NCBI GenBank assembly: GCA_039984955.1
Contig: JBDWTN010000007.1
Location: forward strand, 2,178,501-2,242,500
From: Marinobacter alexandrii
GTDB taxonomy: Bacteria > Bacteroidota > Bacteroidia > Cytophagales > Cyclobacteriaceae
Direction of reading: 5' to 3'
DNA: 64,000 bases
Part shown: positions 9,838-19,208 of the stretch, one piece after another
Layout: each line of letters opens with the position of its first letter
How positions within the stretch are numbered: position 1 is the first letter of the stretch
Position numbers and translations under genes: made by a program
The notes under the pieces: model-generated
The model's input: the letters and a program-made list of their open reading frames with translations, nothing else
Databases searched by the model: none
Told to the model about the DNA's origin: nothing

Positions 9838-10042
9838 TTTAGTAAGATTTCTATACGAAGAGCTAAATGAGGACGAGCGATTAGAAATGAAAGAATCGCT
9901 GTGTGCTGACATGGAACTCCGAACAAAATTGGATGAATTAGAAGAAGCAAAGTCTGCTTTGGAGTCTTTAACGCTTAAGGCCCCAAAGGAGGTTGTTTCT
10001 AGAATTCTGTATGCTTCGAAAAACCTTTCCGTAAGTAGTTAG
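9812..10042 (+). CDS. Small acidic protein overlapping the sigma factor gene, possible anti-sigma partner
   Basis: A 76-residue soluble charged protein with the segment DLVRFLYEELNEDERLEMKE, which resembles the N-terminal part of Bacteroidota anti-sigma proteins. There is no transmembrane helix and no HxxxCxxC zinc motif. It overlaps the sigma gene by 26 bases in another frame. A TTG at 9791 would give seven more residues, but ATG at 9812 is preferred. The position argues for a regulatory partner, but function is inferred only. Confidence 0.6.
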   Translation: MTKTFTKNDLVRFLYEELNEDERLEMKESLCADMELRTKLDELEEAKSALESLTLKAPKEVVSRILYASKNLSVSS

Positions 10043-10058
10043 ATGCTAGAAGTTAGAC

Positions 10059-10081
10059 ATTAGATTGCATATGCATCTAAT
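10059..10081. repeat. Short imperfect palindrome between the small regulator gene and nth
   Basis: ATTAGA and TCTAAT flank the self-complementary core TGCATATGCA, with one unpaired base. It is embedded in TAGA/TTAGA-rich sequence starting at the preceding stop codon. It may be a small intergenic repeat or a weak terminator. No T-run follows. Confidence 0.35.
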
Positions 10082-10094
10082 ATAACTTTGAACA

Positions 10095-10739
10095 ATGACT
10101 AAAAAGGAAAGATTTGAAGCGTTCGTAACGTACTTTTCAGAGTCTTACCCACAACCGGAAACAGAACTTCAGTATTCCAATCCGTTTGAGCTACTTGTGG
10201 CAGTGGTGCTTAGTGCCCAATGTACAGATGCAAGGATCAATAAAGTTACGCCTGCCTTATTCAGAGATTTTCCTACTCCTGAACATATGGCGGCTAGTCA
10301 CTTTGATGAATTGTTCCCTTACATTCGAAGTGTGTCCTATCCAAATAATAAGACCAAACACTTACTAGCACTTAGCAAAAGATTGGTAGAGGAATTCAAT
10401 TCGGAAATCCCGAATACAATACAGGATTTAACATCTCTGCAAGGGGTAGGAAGAAAAACAGCCAATGTAATTGTTTCGGTTCTTTACAATCAACCTGCTA
10501 TGGCTGTGGATACGCATGTCTTTAGGGTTTCAAAACGATTAGGTCTTGTTACTCAAACAGCTAAAACACCTCTTGAGGTAGAAAAACAACTAGTCAAACA
10601 TATTCCAGATGAATATATCTCACGAGCGCACCATTGGTTGATTCTACATGGTAGATACGTTTGCCTTGCCCGATCTCCCAAATGTGATAAATGTGAGATT
10701 ACTAATTTTTGTAAATATTTTGAGAAAAACCTTTCTTAA
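10095..10739 (+). CDS. nth: Endonuclease III
   Basis: Base-excision-repair DNA glycosylase/AP lyase removing oxidised pyrimidines. The helix-hairpin-helix LQGVGRKTANVIV holds the catalytic Lys121 and the following AVDTHVFRVSKRLG the catalytic Asp139. The C-terminal [4Fe-4S] loop has the exact C-X6-C-X2-C-X5-C spacing (CLARSPKCDKCEITNFC). The length of 214 residues is normal. Confidence 0.96.
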   Translation: MTKKERFEAFVTYFSESYPQPETELQYSNPFELLVAVVLSAQCTDARINKVTPALFRDFPTPEHMAASHFDELFPYIRSVSYPNNKTKHLLALSKRLVEEFNSEIPNTIQDLTSLQGVGRKTANVIVSVLYNQPAMAVDTHVFRVSKRLGLVTQTAKTPLEVEKQLVKHIPDEYISRAHHWLILHGRYVCLARSPKCDKCEITNFCKYFEKNLS

Positions 10740-10805
10740 TCTTATTTTATTTTAATAATCTCAAGCTTTCCTTACTAGTTACCGATGGGTTGATTGTTTT
10801 CTTCG

Positions 10806-10825
10806 AAAACCAATTTGGTTTTTTT
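10806..10825 (+). terminator. Intrinsic terminator after nth
   Basis: AAAACCA and TGGTTTT form a 7-bp stem with a 3-base loop, and the T-run continues for several bases. It lies 67 bases past the nth stop and 27 bases before the next GTG start. Confidence 0.5.
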
Positions 10826-10851
10826 CAATAAGATTACATCTTTAAGGTTCA

Positions 10852-12054
10852 GTGAAAATTTTATACATCCATCAATACTTTAAAACGCCTGAAGAAGGGG
10901 GATCAATTAGATCCTACTATTTGGCAAAAGGATTGATTGATGCTGGTCATGAGGTCACGATGATCACAGCACATAATGGCCCATATGAAGTCAAAAAGAT
11001 CAATGGAATTGAAGTTCACTACCTCTCTGTCCCATATGATAACAGCTTTGGATTTGCACAACGCTTATGGTCTTTTTGGTCTTTTGTGAAACGTGCAAAA
11101 AAAGAGGCTAAAGGGCTCTCAAAGCATGATCTAGCTTACGTGATGACTACTCCGCTTACTACAGGCTTTATTGCCACTCATTTAAAGAAAGAACTTAACC
11201 TTCCGTATTACTTTGAAGTTGGTGATTTGTGGCCAGAAGCGCCTGTACAAATGGGTGTAATCAAGAATAAATGGCTTAAAAAATGGCTCTATTCATTAGA
11301 AAAGAGATTCTATTTTGAAGCAGAAAAAGTCATAGCGCTTTCTCCAGCAATTAGAAATTATATCGAGAAAGTAAGCCCCAACACACGTGTTTATGTGATT
11401 CCCAATATGGCGGATTGTTCTTTTTTTGAAGCAGAGTACAGCGTTGGAGATTTTAGTGATAATAATAAATTTCAGATTACTTACTGCGGAGCAATAGGTA
11501 AGGCGAACCATTTGGAAAATTTCATTGAAGCGGCAAAGCAGTGTAGGGAAGCTCAACTGCCCGTTCATTTCAATATGATTGGTTATGGCTCGGAAATGAA
11601 GCGATTAAAAGCTTCAGCTAAGCGATTACAAAATGTTTCGTTTTACCCACATTCAAGTAAGCAATGTGTGAAAAACCTCTTAGATAAGAGTGATGCGGTT
11701 TACGTTTCATTCAAAGATGTAAAAGTATTAGGAACAGGAAGTCCGAATAAGTTTTTTGATTCGTTGGCGGCAGGAAAATTGACAATTATCAACTTCGATG
11801 GTTGGATTAAGAATTTAGTAGATAAGAATAAATGTGGGTTTCATCATAACCCATATTCAAGATCTGCTTTCGTGCGAAAATTGAAAGTATTTTTGGAATC
11901 TCCTGAGTTGCTTGTTAAATACCAGCGAAATGCGAGAAAACTAGCAGAACTCTATTATGATAAGGATATTCAGGTAACCAAACTCCTGAAGATTCTTAAC
12001 AATGAATACAAGTTTGAAGTCACAGATTCTGAGGTTTACATTCTAACCGCCTGA
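10852..12054 (+). CDS. Glycosyltransferase family 4 protein (WbuB-like)
   Basis: GT-B fold glycosyltransferase of 400 residues. The N-terminal domain opens with ILYIHQYFKTPEEGGSIRSY, which is typical of WbuB/WcaI-like enzymes. The C-terminal nucleotide-sugar domain has VYVIPNMAD, FHMNMIGYGSEM-like sequence (FNMIGYGSEMKRL) and VLGTGSPNKFFDSLAAGK at the donor site. It probably acts in cell-surface or exopolysaccharide synthesis, but no other polysaccharide genes are adjacent. The start is GTG at 10852. The last 12 bases overlap the convergent gldB. Confidence 0.83.
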   Translation: MKILYIHQYFKTPEEGGSIRSYYLAKGLIDAGHEVTMITAHNGPYEVKKINGIEVHYLSVPYDNSFGFAQRLWSFWSFVKRAKKEAKGLSKHDLAYVMTTPLTTGFIATHLKKELNLPYYFEVGDLWPEAPVQMGVIKNKWLKKWLYSLEKRFYFEAEKVIALSPAIRNYIEKVSPNTRVYVIPNMADCSFFEAEYSVGDFSDNNKFQITYCGAIGKANHLENFIEAAKQCREAQLPVHFNMIGYGSEMKRLKASAKRLQNVSFYPHSSKQCVKNLLDKSDAVYVSFKDVKVLGTGSPNKFFDSLAAGKLTIINFDGWIKNLVDKNKCGFHHNPYSRSAFVRKLKVFLESPELLVKYQRNARKLAELYYDKDIQVTKLLKILNNEYKFEVTDSEVYILTA

Positions 12055-13023
12055 TGGCTTGTAGCCAGATTGAGTAAATAGTTTGTTTGCGTCTTGTTCA
12101 GACATGATTTGCTCCAATGTAGCACCAGTTTTTTTTGCGTACGAATTGACGATTTGCCAACCAACCCATCTGCCAATTCTTCCAGGGCACTTTTCTCCAA
12201 TCTCATAGACATTTGGCCGCTCTCCTAAAAATTTTTGTTTTTTCTTATGGCTGGTTTCATAAAGCAATTCATTTTCGACAAAGTTTGCCCAGATAATAGC
12301 GTCATTATCGAAAACATCTTTCCATTCTTCTTCTGTATATCCGATTAGAATTCGCTCAGGAGTGCATGGTAATATTTTGCTCAAGAGATAGTATGACTTA
12401 CCATAATCAATCATTTCATTGAGCATAGCATCTCCTAGACTTGTAGCAATATATTGACTTGAGATAAATTGTAAAATGCTAGCTGCTAAATGGTCGGTGG
12501 TGTATCTGCTCAATATGTAATCAGGAATTTGCTGCGGTTTATATGAGGCATTCTTTCCTATAAAAAAATCCATTCCAATCATGATGTGTTCATTGGAAAT
12601 GAAGAGATCATTGTAAAGACCAGTAACTGCTGTTTGAACCATAGGCGAAGGTGTTTGGGGATAGTAAACCTTCAACCTGCCCAGTCCCTCTTCAAGACTG
12701 GCTACTACTTCATTGAAATCTTTAAAAGCTTGAGAAGACTCCTCATAAAGGGTATCAATGGAGGGGTTCTGGATTAAATCAAAGATGCTTTTCGCCAGAA
12801 TATCATTTGAAGGATATTGGTCTGAGTGAAGAAAAAATTGAGCAAAATCCACATGGTATTCCAGGAATTTTTCTACCTCATCGGCGGAACTACTTTTGAA
12901 CAATTCTTGCTCCAAACGCTCTACTTCTAACATAACATCCAAAGGCTCTACTGAATCTCTGCAAGACTCAGTGTTGCAAGAAGATAAGAAAACAACGCAA
13001 ATGATTAGGAGGACTACTCGCAT
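12043..13023 (-). CDS. gldB: Gliding motility lipoprotein GldB
   Basis: Lipoprotein of 326 residues with signal peptide MRVVLLIICVVFLSSC and lipid attachment at the cysteine. The body matches my recollection of GldB: a helical N-terminal part (EKFLEYHVDFAQFFLHS), the central IMIGMDFFIGKNASYKP, and a C-terminal part with PGRIGRWVGWQIVNSYAK. GldB is required for gliding and is linked to type IX secretion in Flavobacterium. I start at the ATG at 13023, not at the upstream start at 13041. gldC, often adjacent in flavobacteria, is not here. Confidence 0.82.
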   Translation of the reverse strand: MRVVLLIICVVFLSSCNTESCRDSVEPLDVMLEVERLEQELFKSSSADEVEKFLEYHVDFAQFFLHSDQYPSNDILAKSIFDLIQNPSIDTLYEESSQAFKDFNEVVASLEEGLGRLKVYYPQTPSPMVQTAVTGLYNDLFISNEHIMIGMDFFIGKNASYKPQQIPDYILSRYTTDHLAASILQFISSQYIATSLGDAMLNEMIDYGKSYYLLSKILPCTPERILIGYTEEEWKDVFDNDAIIWANFVENELLYETSHKKKQKFLGERPNVYEIGEKCPGRIGRWVGWQIVNSYAKKTGATLEQIMSEQDANKLFTQSGYKPSGG

Positions 13024-13064
13024 ACTATCTATTTTTGGCACAAATTTAGAAGTAACAACGATAC

Positions 13065-13679
13065 ATGAAGAAGTTTCTTTTCTCTCTCCTTATACTTTTA
13101 TCAATTGGTTCAATGGCTCAAGTAAAATTGGGATTGAAATTAGCTCCCGTTATATCTTCCAACAGAGCCAAGAATGATGCTCAAACCGTTGAAAATGACG
13201 GCTCGAAACTGAAGTTTTCCGTTGGGCTTATAGCTGATAAAACCCTATCTGACACCTACTTCCTTAGTTCCGGGTTAATGTACCTACCAAAGCAGGTAGC
13301 TTTTCGAAATGCTGATGGAACGGTAGAGGAAGAATATACAATTCAATATTTACAGCTGCCCGTTACGCTAAAGCTTTTCACCAATGAGCTTGCTCCGGAT
13401 TTTAAAGCTTATCTGCAAGTCGGCTCTGGGTTAGAAATTAAAGTATTTGATGAGCCAGGAGATCCATCTTTCGTTACTGTTGAAAAATTTACCCCTATTG
13501 ATATTCCTGTAATACTGGGTGCGGGGATTGAATACAGAGCAGGGATAAATACAACCCTGTTTGGTGGCTTCTCTTATCAACGTGGACTCGTGAATGTAGT
13601 CAATGAAGCAGCTACTGGATTTGGAGACCTGCAGCTGCGCAGTACCATTTTTTCTATTGATCTTGGGGTGAAGTTTTAG
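13065..13679 (+). CDS. Outer-membrane beta-barrel protein (PorT-like family)
   Basis: 204 residues with signal peptide MKKFLFSLLILLSIGSMAQ and alternating amphipathic strands ending in a C-terminal STIFSIDLGVKF with terminal Phe, the mark of an 8-stranded outer-membrane barrel. It is divergent from gldB (41 bases between starts). The function is not determined. It could be a small porin or an adhesion-related barrel. Confidence 0.7.
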   Translation: MKKFLFSLLILLSIGSMAQVKLGLKLAPVISSNRAKNDAQTVENDGSKLKFSVGLIADKTLSDTYFLSSGLMYLPKQVAFRNADGTVEEEYTIQYLQLPVTLKLFTNELAPDFKAYLQVGSGLEIKVFDEPGDPSFVTVEKFTPIDIPVILGAGIEYRAGINTTLFGGFSYQRGLVNVVNEAATGFGDLQLRSTIFSIDLGVKF

Positions 13680-15649
13680 TAGTTAGCTAAAGCCTCAATT
13701 TTTTCTTTTAGTCTAGAATTGGCTAAAAAGTTTCTCTCTAAATCAGCAGCAAATGGAACGGGAGTATCCAAGCTGGCTTCTCGCATAACAGGAGCATCCA
13801 GAGACTCAAACCAATGTTCTGAAATCCAAGCTGATATTTCTGCTCCAATACCCCCAGTGAGACAATCTTCATGAAGAACGAGAACTCTACCAGTTTTTTG
13901 AACAGATGCTCTTACAGCTTCTTTATCCCACGGAAGTAAAGTTCTCAAGTCAACGATTTCTATGGACGCTTCCAATTCATCAGCAATTTGATTCGCCCAA
14001 TGAACCCCCATTCCATAAGTGATTATGGATAAATCTGATCCTTCTTTGTTTACAACAGCTTTTCCTACTTCAGTAGTATAATAAGCATCTGGGACATTGC
14101 CTGATAAGGATCTGTAAAGAGCTTTGTGCTCAAAATATAAGTAAGGGTTAGGATCTTCTATGGCAGCTGCTAATAATCCTTTAGCATCATGTGGATTTGA
14201 TGGGTAGACAATTTTTAACCCCGGTGTATGGAAAAACCAAGCTTCATTTGATTGTGAGTGAAACGGCCCTGCCCCTACTCCTGCTCCTGTTGGCATACGC
14301 ACAACTACATCTGCATTTTGGCCCCAGCGATAGTGAATCTTTGCCAAGTTGTTTACAATCTGATTGAAGCCTTCGGTAACGAAATCTGCAAATTGCATTT
14401 CTACCACTGCTTTCATACCCGCGATACTTAAACCTAGCCCTGTACCAACAATAGCAGCTTCGCAAAGAGGTGTGTTTCGAATTCTCTCTTTACCAAATTG
14501 CTCCATGAAGCCTTCAGTAATTTTGAAAACACCACCATAATCCGCAATGTCCTGACCCATTACAATAAGTTCATCATGCTTTTCGAGCGACTGTTTTAAC
14601 CCATCTGAAATGGCATCTACGAGACGCTTCTCGGTTTCCTTTCCTTTTGGATCTATAACCTTCTGCTCATATGGAAAATAGACATTATCGATTTCATTAT
14701 CTGTATCTGCCGTTATAGAATCTTCGGCGAAGGCTTCTTTGACAGCATCACTTATTTCTTTTTGGATGGACTTTCTGATCTCAGCTATTTGATCATTGGT
14801 GCAAACTTTCTCCTTAATTAAGAAGCTTTCGAATGACTTTACTGGATCTTTTTTTGCCCATTGCTCCATGAGTTCTTTAGGCACATACTTTGTTCCTGAA
14901 GCTTCTTCATGGCCTCTCATCCTGAATGTTTTTGCTTCAAAAATGATCGGCCGGGGATTTTTTCTAATATCTTCTATGAGTGGCTCTAATTCATTCAAAA
15001 CTTCCAGAATAGAGTTGCCTTCCACGCTATATGCTTCCATACCATAGGCAGGGCCCTTCACAGTAAAGGAATCAAAGTTGAATTGTTCTCTGCTGGGTGT
15101 AGAAAGACCATACCCATTATTTTCAATGACGAATATTACAGGGAGTTTCCAAACAGAAGCCACATTTACTGCTTCATGAAAATCTCCTTGACTGGTACCG
15201 CCATCTCCAGTAAAAACAAGACTTACTTTTTCTTCTTTCTTGAGAAGATGAGACAAGGCAATTCCATCTGCGATTCCCATTTGTGGGCCTAGATGGGAGA
15301 TCATTCCTACAATGTTGTATTCTTGAGTTCCAAAGTGGAAACTACGATCTCGCCCATTGGTAAACCCGTTGATCTTTCCTTGAAATTGTGAGAACAGTCT
15401 TTGAAAGGGAACTCCTCTGGACGTGAATACTCCCAGGTTTCTGTGCATGGGAAGGATGTATTCTTCTTTTTCCAGAGCTAGAGCTGCACCAACCGAAATT
15501 GCTTCTTGGCCTATTCCGGAGAACCATTTACTGATTTTACCTTGACGAAGGAGAATTAACATTTTCTCCTCAATCAGTCTAGGAGTTACTAAAGCTTCAT
15601 GGATTGCTAGAAGCTCTTCGTTGGTACGGCCTTTTCTATCAAATTTCAT
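13676..15649 (-). CDS. Fused alpha-ketoacid dehydrogenase E1 alpha/beta
   Basis: Thiamine-diphosphate-dependent dehydrogenase E1 component in which alpha (about residues 1-320) and beta (about 340-657) are one chain. The alpha half has the ThDP motif GDGGTSQGDFHEA ending at IENNGYGLSTPS. The beta half has GQDIADYGGVFKITEG, LCEAAIVGTGLGLSIAG and the C-terminal LHEDCLTGGIGAEI. This fused form is common in Bacteroidota and is annotated either as branched-chain 2-oxoacid or as pyruvate/2-oxoisovalerate E1. Substrate cannot be fixed here. The E2 and E3 genes are not adjacent. The gene converges with the barrel gene with a 4-base overlap. Confidence 0.92.
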   Translation of the reverse strand: MKFDRKGRTNEELLAIHEALVTPRLIEEKMLILLRQGKISKWFSGIGQEAISVGAALALEKEEYILPMHRNLGVFTSRGVPFQRLFSQFQGKINGFTNGRDRSFHFGTQEYNIVGMISHLGPQMGIADGIALSHLLKKEEKVSLVFTGDGGTSQGDFHEAVNVASVWKLPVIFVIENNGYGLSTPSREQFNFDSFTVKGPAYGMEAYSVEGNSILEVLNELEPLIEDIRKNPRPIIFEAKTFRMRGHEEASGTKYVPKELMEQWAKKDPVKSFESFLIKEKVCTNDQIAEIRKSIQKEISDAVKEAFAEDSITADTDNEIDNVYFPYEQKVIDPKGKETEKRLVDAISDGLKQSLEKHDELIVMGQDIADYGGVFKITEGFMEQFGKERIRNTPLCEAAIVGTGLGLSIAGMKAVVEMQFADFVTEGFNQIVNNLAKIHYRWGQNADVVVRMPTGAGVGAGPFHSQSNEAWFFHTPGLKIVYPSNPHDAKGLLAAAIEDPNPYLYFEHKALYRSLSGNVPDAYYTTEVGKAVVNKEGSDLSIITYGMGVHWANQIADELEASIEIVDLRTLLPWDKEAVRASVQKTGRVLVLHEDCLTGGIGAEISAWISEHWFESLDAPVMREASLDTPVPFAADLERNFLANSRLKEKIEALANY

Positions 15650-15680
15650 TTTGGATGAATTGAAATGCGAAATAAGTACA

Positions 15681-16703
15681 TCATGCCCAAACCTTCAGCC
15701 CTTCCGTGCAGTTTTTGCAGATTTCTATTTCAGAGCGGGAGGTAAGTAACGCTTTTCTAAAGTTTTGATATGATTGAGAATGCCAGATATTGAGAAAATT
15801 TTTATCTGAAATACTTCCCATGCTATGACTTGCATCTTTGTCGAAACAGCAAGGGATAACCTGTCCATCCCATGTGATTACGCATGATTGCCACATCTTC
15901 CAACATTTATTTTCTAGTTCGTTTTTAATGGAATATGTACCATCCTCATTTTCCCTATATCGAGAATACTTCTCAATACTGGGAATCAAATCACTGCCAT
16001 TTTGGTAGTCATAAATCTGAGCTGTCTTGAAAGCAACTTTATCTACGTCGTATTCTTTCGCTAGTTTCTTGATTTTAGGAATTTCATGTTCATTAGGCTT
16101 AACCACTAAAAATTGCCATACTACCTTGGGGCTTTTTGCCTTTAGCTCTTTTCTCCATTTTAAAATATTTTTTGTGCCTTCTAGTACTTTGGTTAGATCA
16201 CCTTCTTTTCTATAAGATTCATAGGTTTCCTGAGAAGCACCATCAATAGAAATAATCAACCTATTGAGTCCTGATTCAACAGTCTTTTTCGCGTTCTCAT
16301 CATTTAGAAAATGCGCGTTTGTGGAGGTGGTTGTATAGATCTTGTGATCATTGGCAATTTTGACCATGTCAAGGAATTGAGGATTGAGATAAGGTTCTCC
16401 CTGAAAATAAAAAGTCAAATAAATCAAATGATCACTTACTTCATTTATGATTTTCTCAAAAAGCTGCGTATCAAGTTTTCCTGTTGGTCGTGTGAACGAT
16501 CGCAAGCCACTAGGGCACTCAGGACATCTTAGGTTGCAAGCGGTAGTTGGTTCAATAGCCATGCTTATGGGAAGACCGGTGATTGCAGCTTTTCCTGATC
16601 GTTGGGATTGTTGATAGCTCCTCCAAATCTTCCAGGCATTAGATATCCTTTTTGGGGTTAGCTTTGAAGCCAGTGAGATGCTATCGTGGAGATTGACCAA
16701 CAT
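15681..16703 (-). CDS. Radical SAM/SPASM protein
   Basis: 340 residues. The radical SAM cluster site CNLRCPEC (Cys56, Cys60, Cys63) follows a short basic N-terminal segment. The C-terminal SPASM-like part has CWKMWQSCVITWDGQVIPCC and later EICKNC, enough cysteines for an auxiliary cluster. Such proteins modify peptides, sugars or cofactors. No precursor peptide or other maturation gene is next to it, so the substrate is unknown. It lies 31 bases upstream of the E1 gene on the same strand. Confidence 0.85.
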   Translation of the reverse strand: MLVNLHDSISLASKLTPKRISNAWKIWRSYQQSQRSGKAAITGLPISMAIEPTTACNLRCPECPSGLRSFTRPTGKLDTQLFEKIINEVSDHLIYLTFYFQGEPYLNPQFLDMVKIANDHKIYTTTSTNAHFLNDENAKKTVESGLNRLIISIDGASQETYESYRKEGDLTKVLEGTKNILKWRKELKAKSPKVVWQFLVVKPNEHEIPKIKKLAKEYDVDKVAFKTAQIYDYQNGSDLIPSIEKYSRYRENEDGTYSIKNELENKCWKMWQSCVITWDGQVIPCCFDKDASHSMGSISDKNFLNIWHSQSYQNFRKALLTSRSEIEICKNCTEGLKVWA

Positions 16704-16726
16704 TAAACAAAGTAAACACTTGAATC

Positions 16727-17893
16727 ATGAGATTCTTATTGATAGGCCTGCTATTTTTTCTTTGCTTCACAGCAAAATCTCAAATCCAACTTTCTGAGGA
16801 GGCTGAAATAGCTGTTGTTACCTTAGGTCCATACCAAGGGGAGCCATGGTCTGCTTTTGGTCATAATGGATTCCGAGTGGTAGACCCTACGTTAGGCATA
16901 GATTGGTTTTATGACTATGGTTTATATGACTTTGAGCAAGAAAATTTCTTTTTGAACTTTGCGAAAGGTCTCTTAAAGTACAGAGTTGGAGTTAGGGAAT
17001 GGGAGCGTTCATTCCGTCTACATAAATACTTGAAACGATATATAAAGCTTCAATATCTGAATTTAAACCTCGAAGAGAAGCAGAAACTGTTTGATTTTTT
17101 GCAGAATAATGCGAAACCTGAGAATGCTGAGTATCTCTATCATTATGTCTATGATAATTGTGCTACGAAAATCAGGGATGTGGTAGAGGAAAATTTTCCA
17201 AGACGTATTGAATTTGATCTTAGCTATAAAGTAGAAGAGAAGACTTTTCGTCAATTGATGGACGATTATCTTGGTCAACAGGCTTGGGGCGATTTTGGAA
17301 TAGATCTAGGTCTTGGCCTACAAGTAGATCAGGAGGCATCAGCAGAGGAATATATGTTTTTACCTCCCTATGTATATCGAGCTTTTGATGGCGGAACAAT
17401 GAAGAGAAATGGAGAAATCTTACCTCTTGTGAGAGAATCTGTTGACGCATATATACCAAAAGAGCCAAGCTCTTTGTCAGTGTGGATGACGCCATTCAAT
17501 TTTTTTGTTATTCTTTTCTTTATAGCAGGCTTAATTACACATAGAAACTTAAAATCAGGTAGGCGCACTAAATGGATAGATGCTTTGCTTTTTGGCTTTG
17601 CTGGATTTGTAGGGTTATGGGTAGTTTATCTATGGTTTGGAACAGAGCATATGTCTAAAAATAACCTAAATATTCTGTGGGCAATACCCTTTCATCTACC
17701 ATTAATCTTCTTTATTGGAAGGGAAAGATTTAGAAACTTTTTTCGAACCTACTTCAAGGTACTTGCTTATTGGTATTGCGGTCTGTTATTAGTCTGGGCG
17801 ATTTTACCTCAACCACTGCATCAGGCTTTGGTACCTTTTGTACTTACACTGGTATTGAGGAGCTTTTACATTAGCTATGATTTAAAAAAGTAA
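16727..17893 (+). CDS. DUF4105 (Lnb N-terminal-like) membrane protein
   Basis: Signal peptide MRFLLIGLLFFLCFTAKSQ, then a periplasmic domain with the family features PYQGEPWSAFGHNGFRV and YDYGLYDFEQENFF, and YHYVYDNCATKIRDVV containing the conserved Asn-Cys. Residues about 255-388 form four or five transmembrane helices. DUF4105 is related to the periplasmic domain of lacto-N-biosidase, and the Cys/His arrangement recalls papain-like NlpC enzymes. Its function is not established. Confidence 0.78.
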   Translation: MRFLLIGLLFFLCFTAKSQIQLSEEAEIAVVTLGPYQGEPWSAFGHNGFRVVDPTLGIDWFYDYGLYDFEQENFFLNFAKGLLKYRVGVREWERSFRLHKYLKRYIKLQYLNLNLEEKQKLFDFLQNNAKPENAEYLYHYVYDNCATKIRDVVEENFPRRIEFDLSYKVEEKTFRQLMDDYLGQQAWGDFGIDLGLGLQVDQEASAEEYMFLPPYVYRAFDGGTMKRNGEILPLVRESVDAYIPKEPSSLSVWMTPFNFFVILFFIAGLITHRNLKSGRRTKWIDALLFGFAGFVGLWVVYLWFGTEHMSKNNLNILWAIPFHLPLIFFIGRERFRNFFRTYFKVLAYWYCGLLLVWAILPQPLHQALVPFVLTLVLRSFYISYDLKK

Positions 17894-17913
17894 TAACTAT
17901 TTTTATAGTTATT
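17892..17913 (+). terminator. AT-rich perfect hairpin after the DUF4105 gene
   Basis: AATAACTAT and ATAGTTATT pair perfectly around TTTT, starting at the stop codon. It is AT-only apart from one C-G pair and has no long T-run, so it may be a weak terminator or a processing site. Confidence 0.4.
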
Positions 17914-17938
17914 CGTTTTATTGGCAAAGTTTGAGTCA

Positions 17939-19156
17939 ATGAGGATAATTATTCTTTCCCTAATTTTTATAGCTTTTACTATTCCTACATTCTCACAATC
18001 CTCTATACAAGGGAAGGTTGTAGATGCCGAGACAAATGAGCCAATCCCGTTTGCGAATGTGTTTTTTTCCGGGACGCTAGTCGGAACGACTACAGATGTT
18101 GATGGTAACTTTTCTTTGGACTTCTTTTCAGAAGGCAAGTATGATTTAATAATCAAGTTCGTTGGTTATCAAGAATACTTTAGGCAGGTTGATTCTTCTG
18201 AAGAAATTCCATTTCTTGATGTGACTTTAAACCAAGAAGTGATTGAGCTTAAAGAGGTTTATGTAAATGCAGATACTTCTGGATGGGAAAACAACTATCC
18301 ATCTTTCAAAGATCTGTTTCTAGGAAGAACGGAAAATGCTTCTAAAGTAGAAATAGCTAATCCCAGAGATATTTTTTTGTATTATGATGCTGTTGACAAT
18401 GGATTGTTCGCGCATTCCAGAAAGGAGATAGTCATTGAAAATAAAGCGTTAGGCTATAGAATGAACTACATCATGAAAGACTTTCAGATGCACTATCGAA
18501 CAGGTGAGTTTGGCTCTTTTGGAGTTCCAAGATTTGAAGAATTGGAATCGAGAGGAAAGGCGCGAATGAAGAGATGGAAAAAAGAAAGGAAACGAGCATA
18601 CCTTGGATCGTTTAATCATTTTTTGAATTCATTGATTTCCAATACGTTTTCTGAAGAAGGTTTTATTGTACAGGAGCTACATATGATCCCGAATAAAAAG
18701 AGACCTTCTCAAGAGCTAATTGATCAAAAATTATCTCTCTTCAGAGGTGAACTAAGATCAACTGGATCTGTGAGTCTAAGCATTGGGGGAAATACTTCCA
18801 ATATGGATAGTATTCGTCTTTGGAGTCGGTTAAATAGGCTTCCTGCTTTAATTGATAGTCTTGGTGTTAAATACACTAAAAACGATGATTTAGTAGAGCT
18901 TGGAAAAGTTATCAATTACAAGGGATACTTACGTATTATCTATACAAAAGAACCTGAGGAGAATAATTATTCCTTGACTAGGCCTGGGGGTGGGGTGGAT
19001 AATAAACAGACTTCAACAGTTCTTTTTAGGGAACCGTTGAAAGTCTATAAGAATGGCTATTACGATGTTGGTAAAGTGATTTTCTTGGGCTATTTTGGAT
19101 GGTCTTCCAAAATTGCAGAAATGTTGCCTTTAGGATATCAGCCAGAGTCAGAGTGA
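17939..19156 (+). CDS. Exported carboxypeptidase-regulatory-like domain protein
   Basis: 405 residues. A signal peptide (MRIIILSLIFIAFTIPTFSQ) precedes a CarboxypepD_reg-like beta-sandwich beginning SIQGKVVDAETNEPIPFANV (residues about 20-100), the module found at the N terminus of TonB-dependent receptors. No plug or barrel domain follows. The remaining 300 residues match the DUF5686/DUF6051-like exported style without a clear motif. ATG at 17939 is preferred to TTG at 17921. Probably periplasmic or surface-exposed, function unknown. Confidence 0.68.
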   Translation: MRIIILSLIFIAFTIPTFSQSSIQGKVVDAETNEPIPFANVFFSGTLVGTTTDVDGNFSLDFFSEGKYDLIIKFVGYQEYFRQVDSSEEIPFLDVTLNQEVIELKEVYVNADTSGWENNYPSFKDLFLGRTENASKVEIANPRDIFLYYDAVDNGLFAHSRKEIVIENKALGYRMNYIMKDFQMHYRTGEFGSFGVPRFEELESRGKARMKRWKKERKRAYLGSFNHFLNSLISNTFSEEGFIVQELHMIPNKKRPSQELIDQKLSLFRGELRSTGSVSLSIGGNTSNMDSIRLWSRLNRLPALIDSLGVKYTKNDDLVELGKVINYKGYLRIIYTKEPEENNYSLTRPGGGVDNKQTSTVLFREPLKVYKNGYYDVGKVIFLGYFGWSSKIAEMLPLGYQPESE

Positions 19157-19208
19157 TTTAACCGACTTCAATTAACATTTCTAAGCAAGATGGTTTAAGT
19201 TAGTCTGT

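Noticed and set aside
14244-14465. Other antisense and shifted frames in E1, uvrA and M1 peptidase genes
   Set aside because: All lie within strongly supported genes and carry odd residue use such as runs of Arg, Cys and Ser. Treated as shadows.
18000-18260. The CarboxypepD-like domain as part of a TonB-dependent receptor
   Set aside because: No plug or barrel domain follows in the protein, and no SusD-like gene is adjacent.
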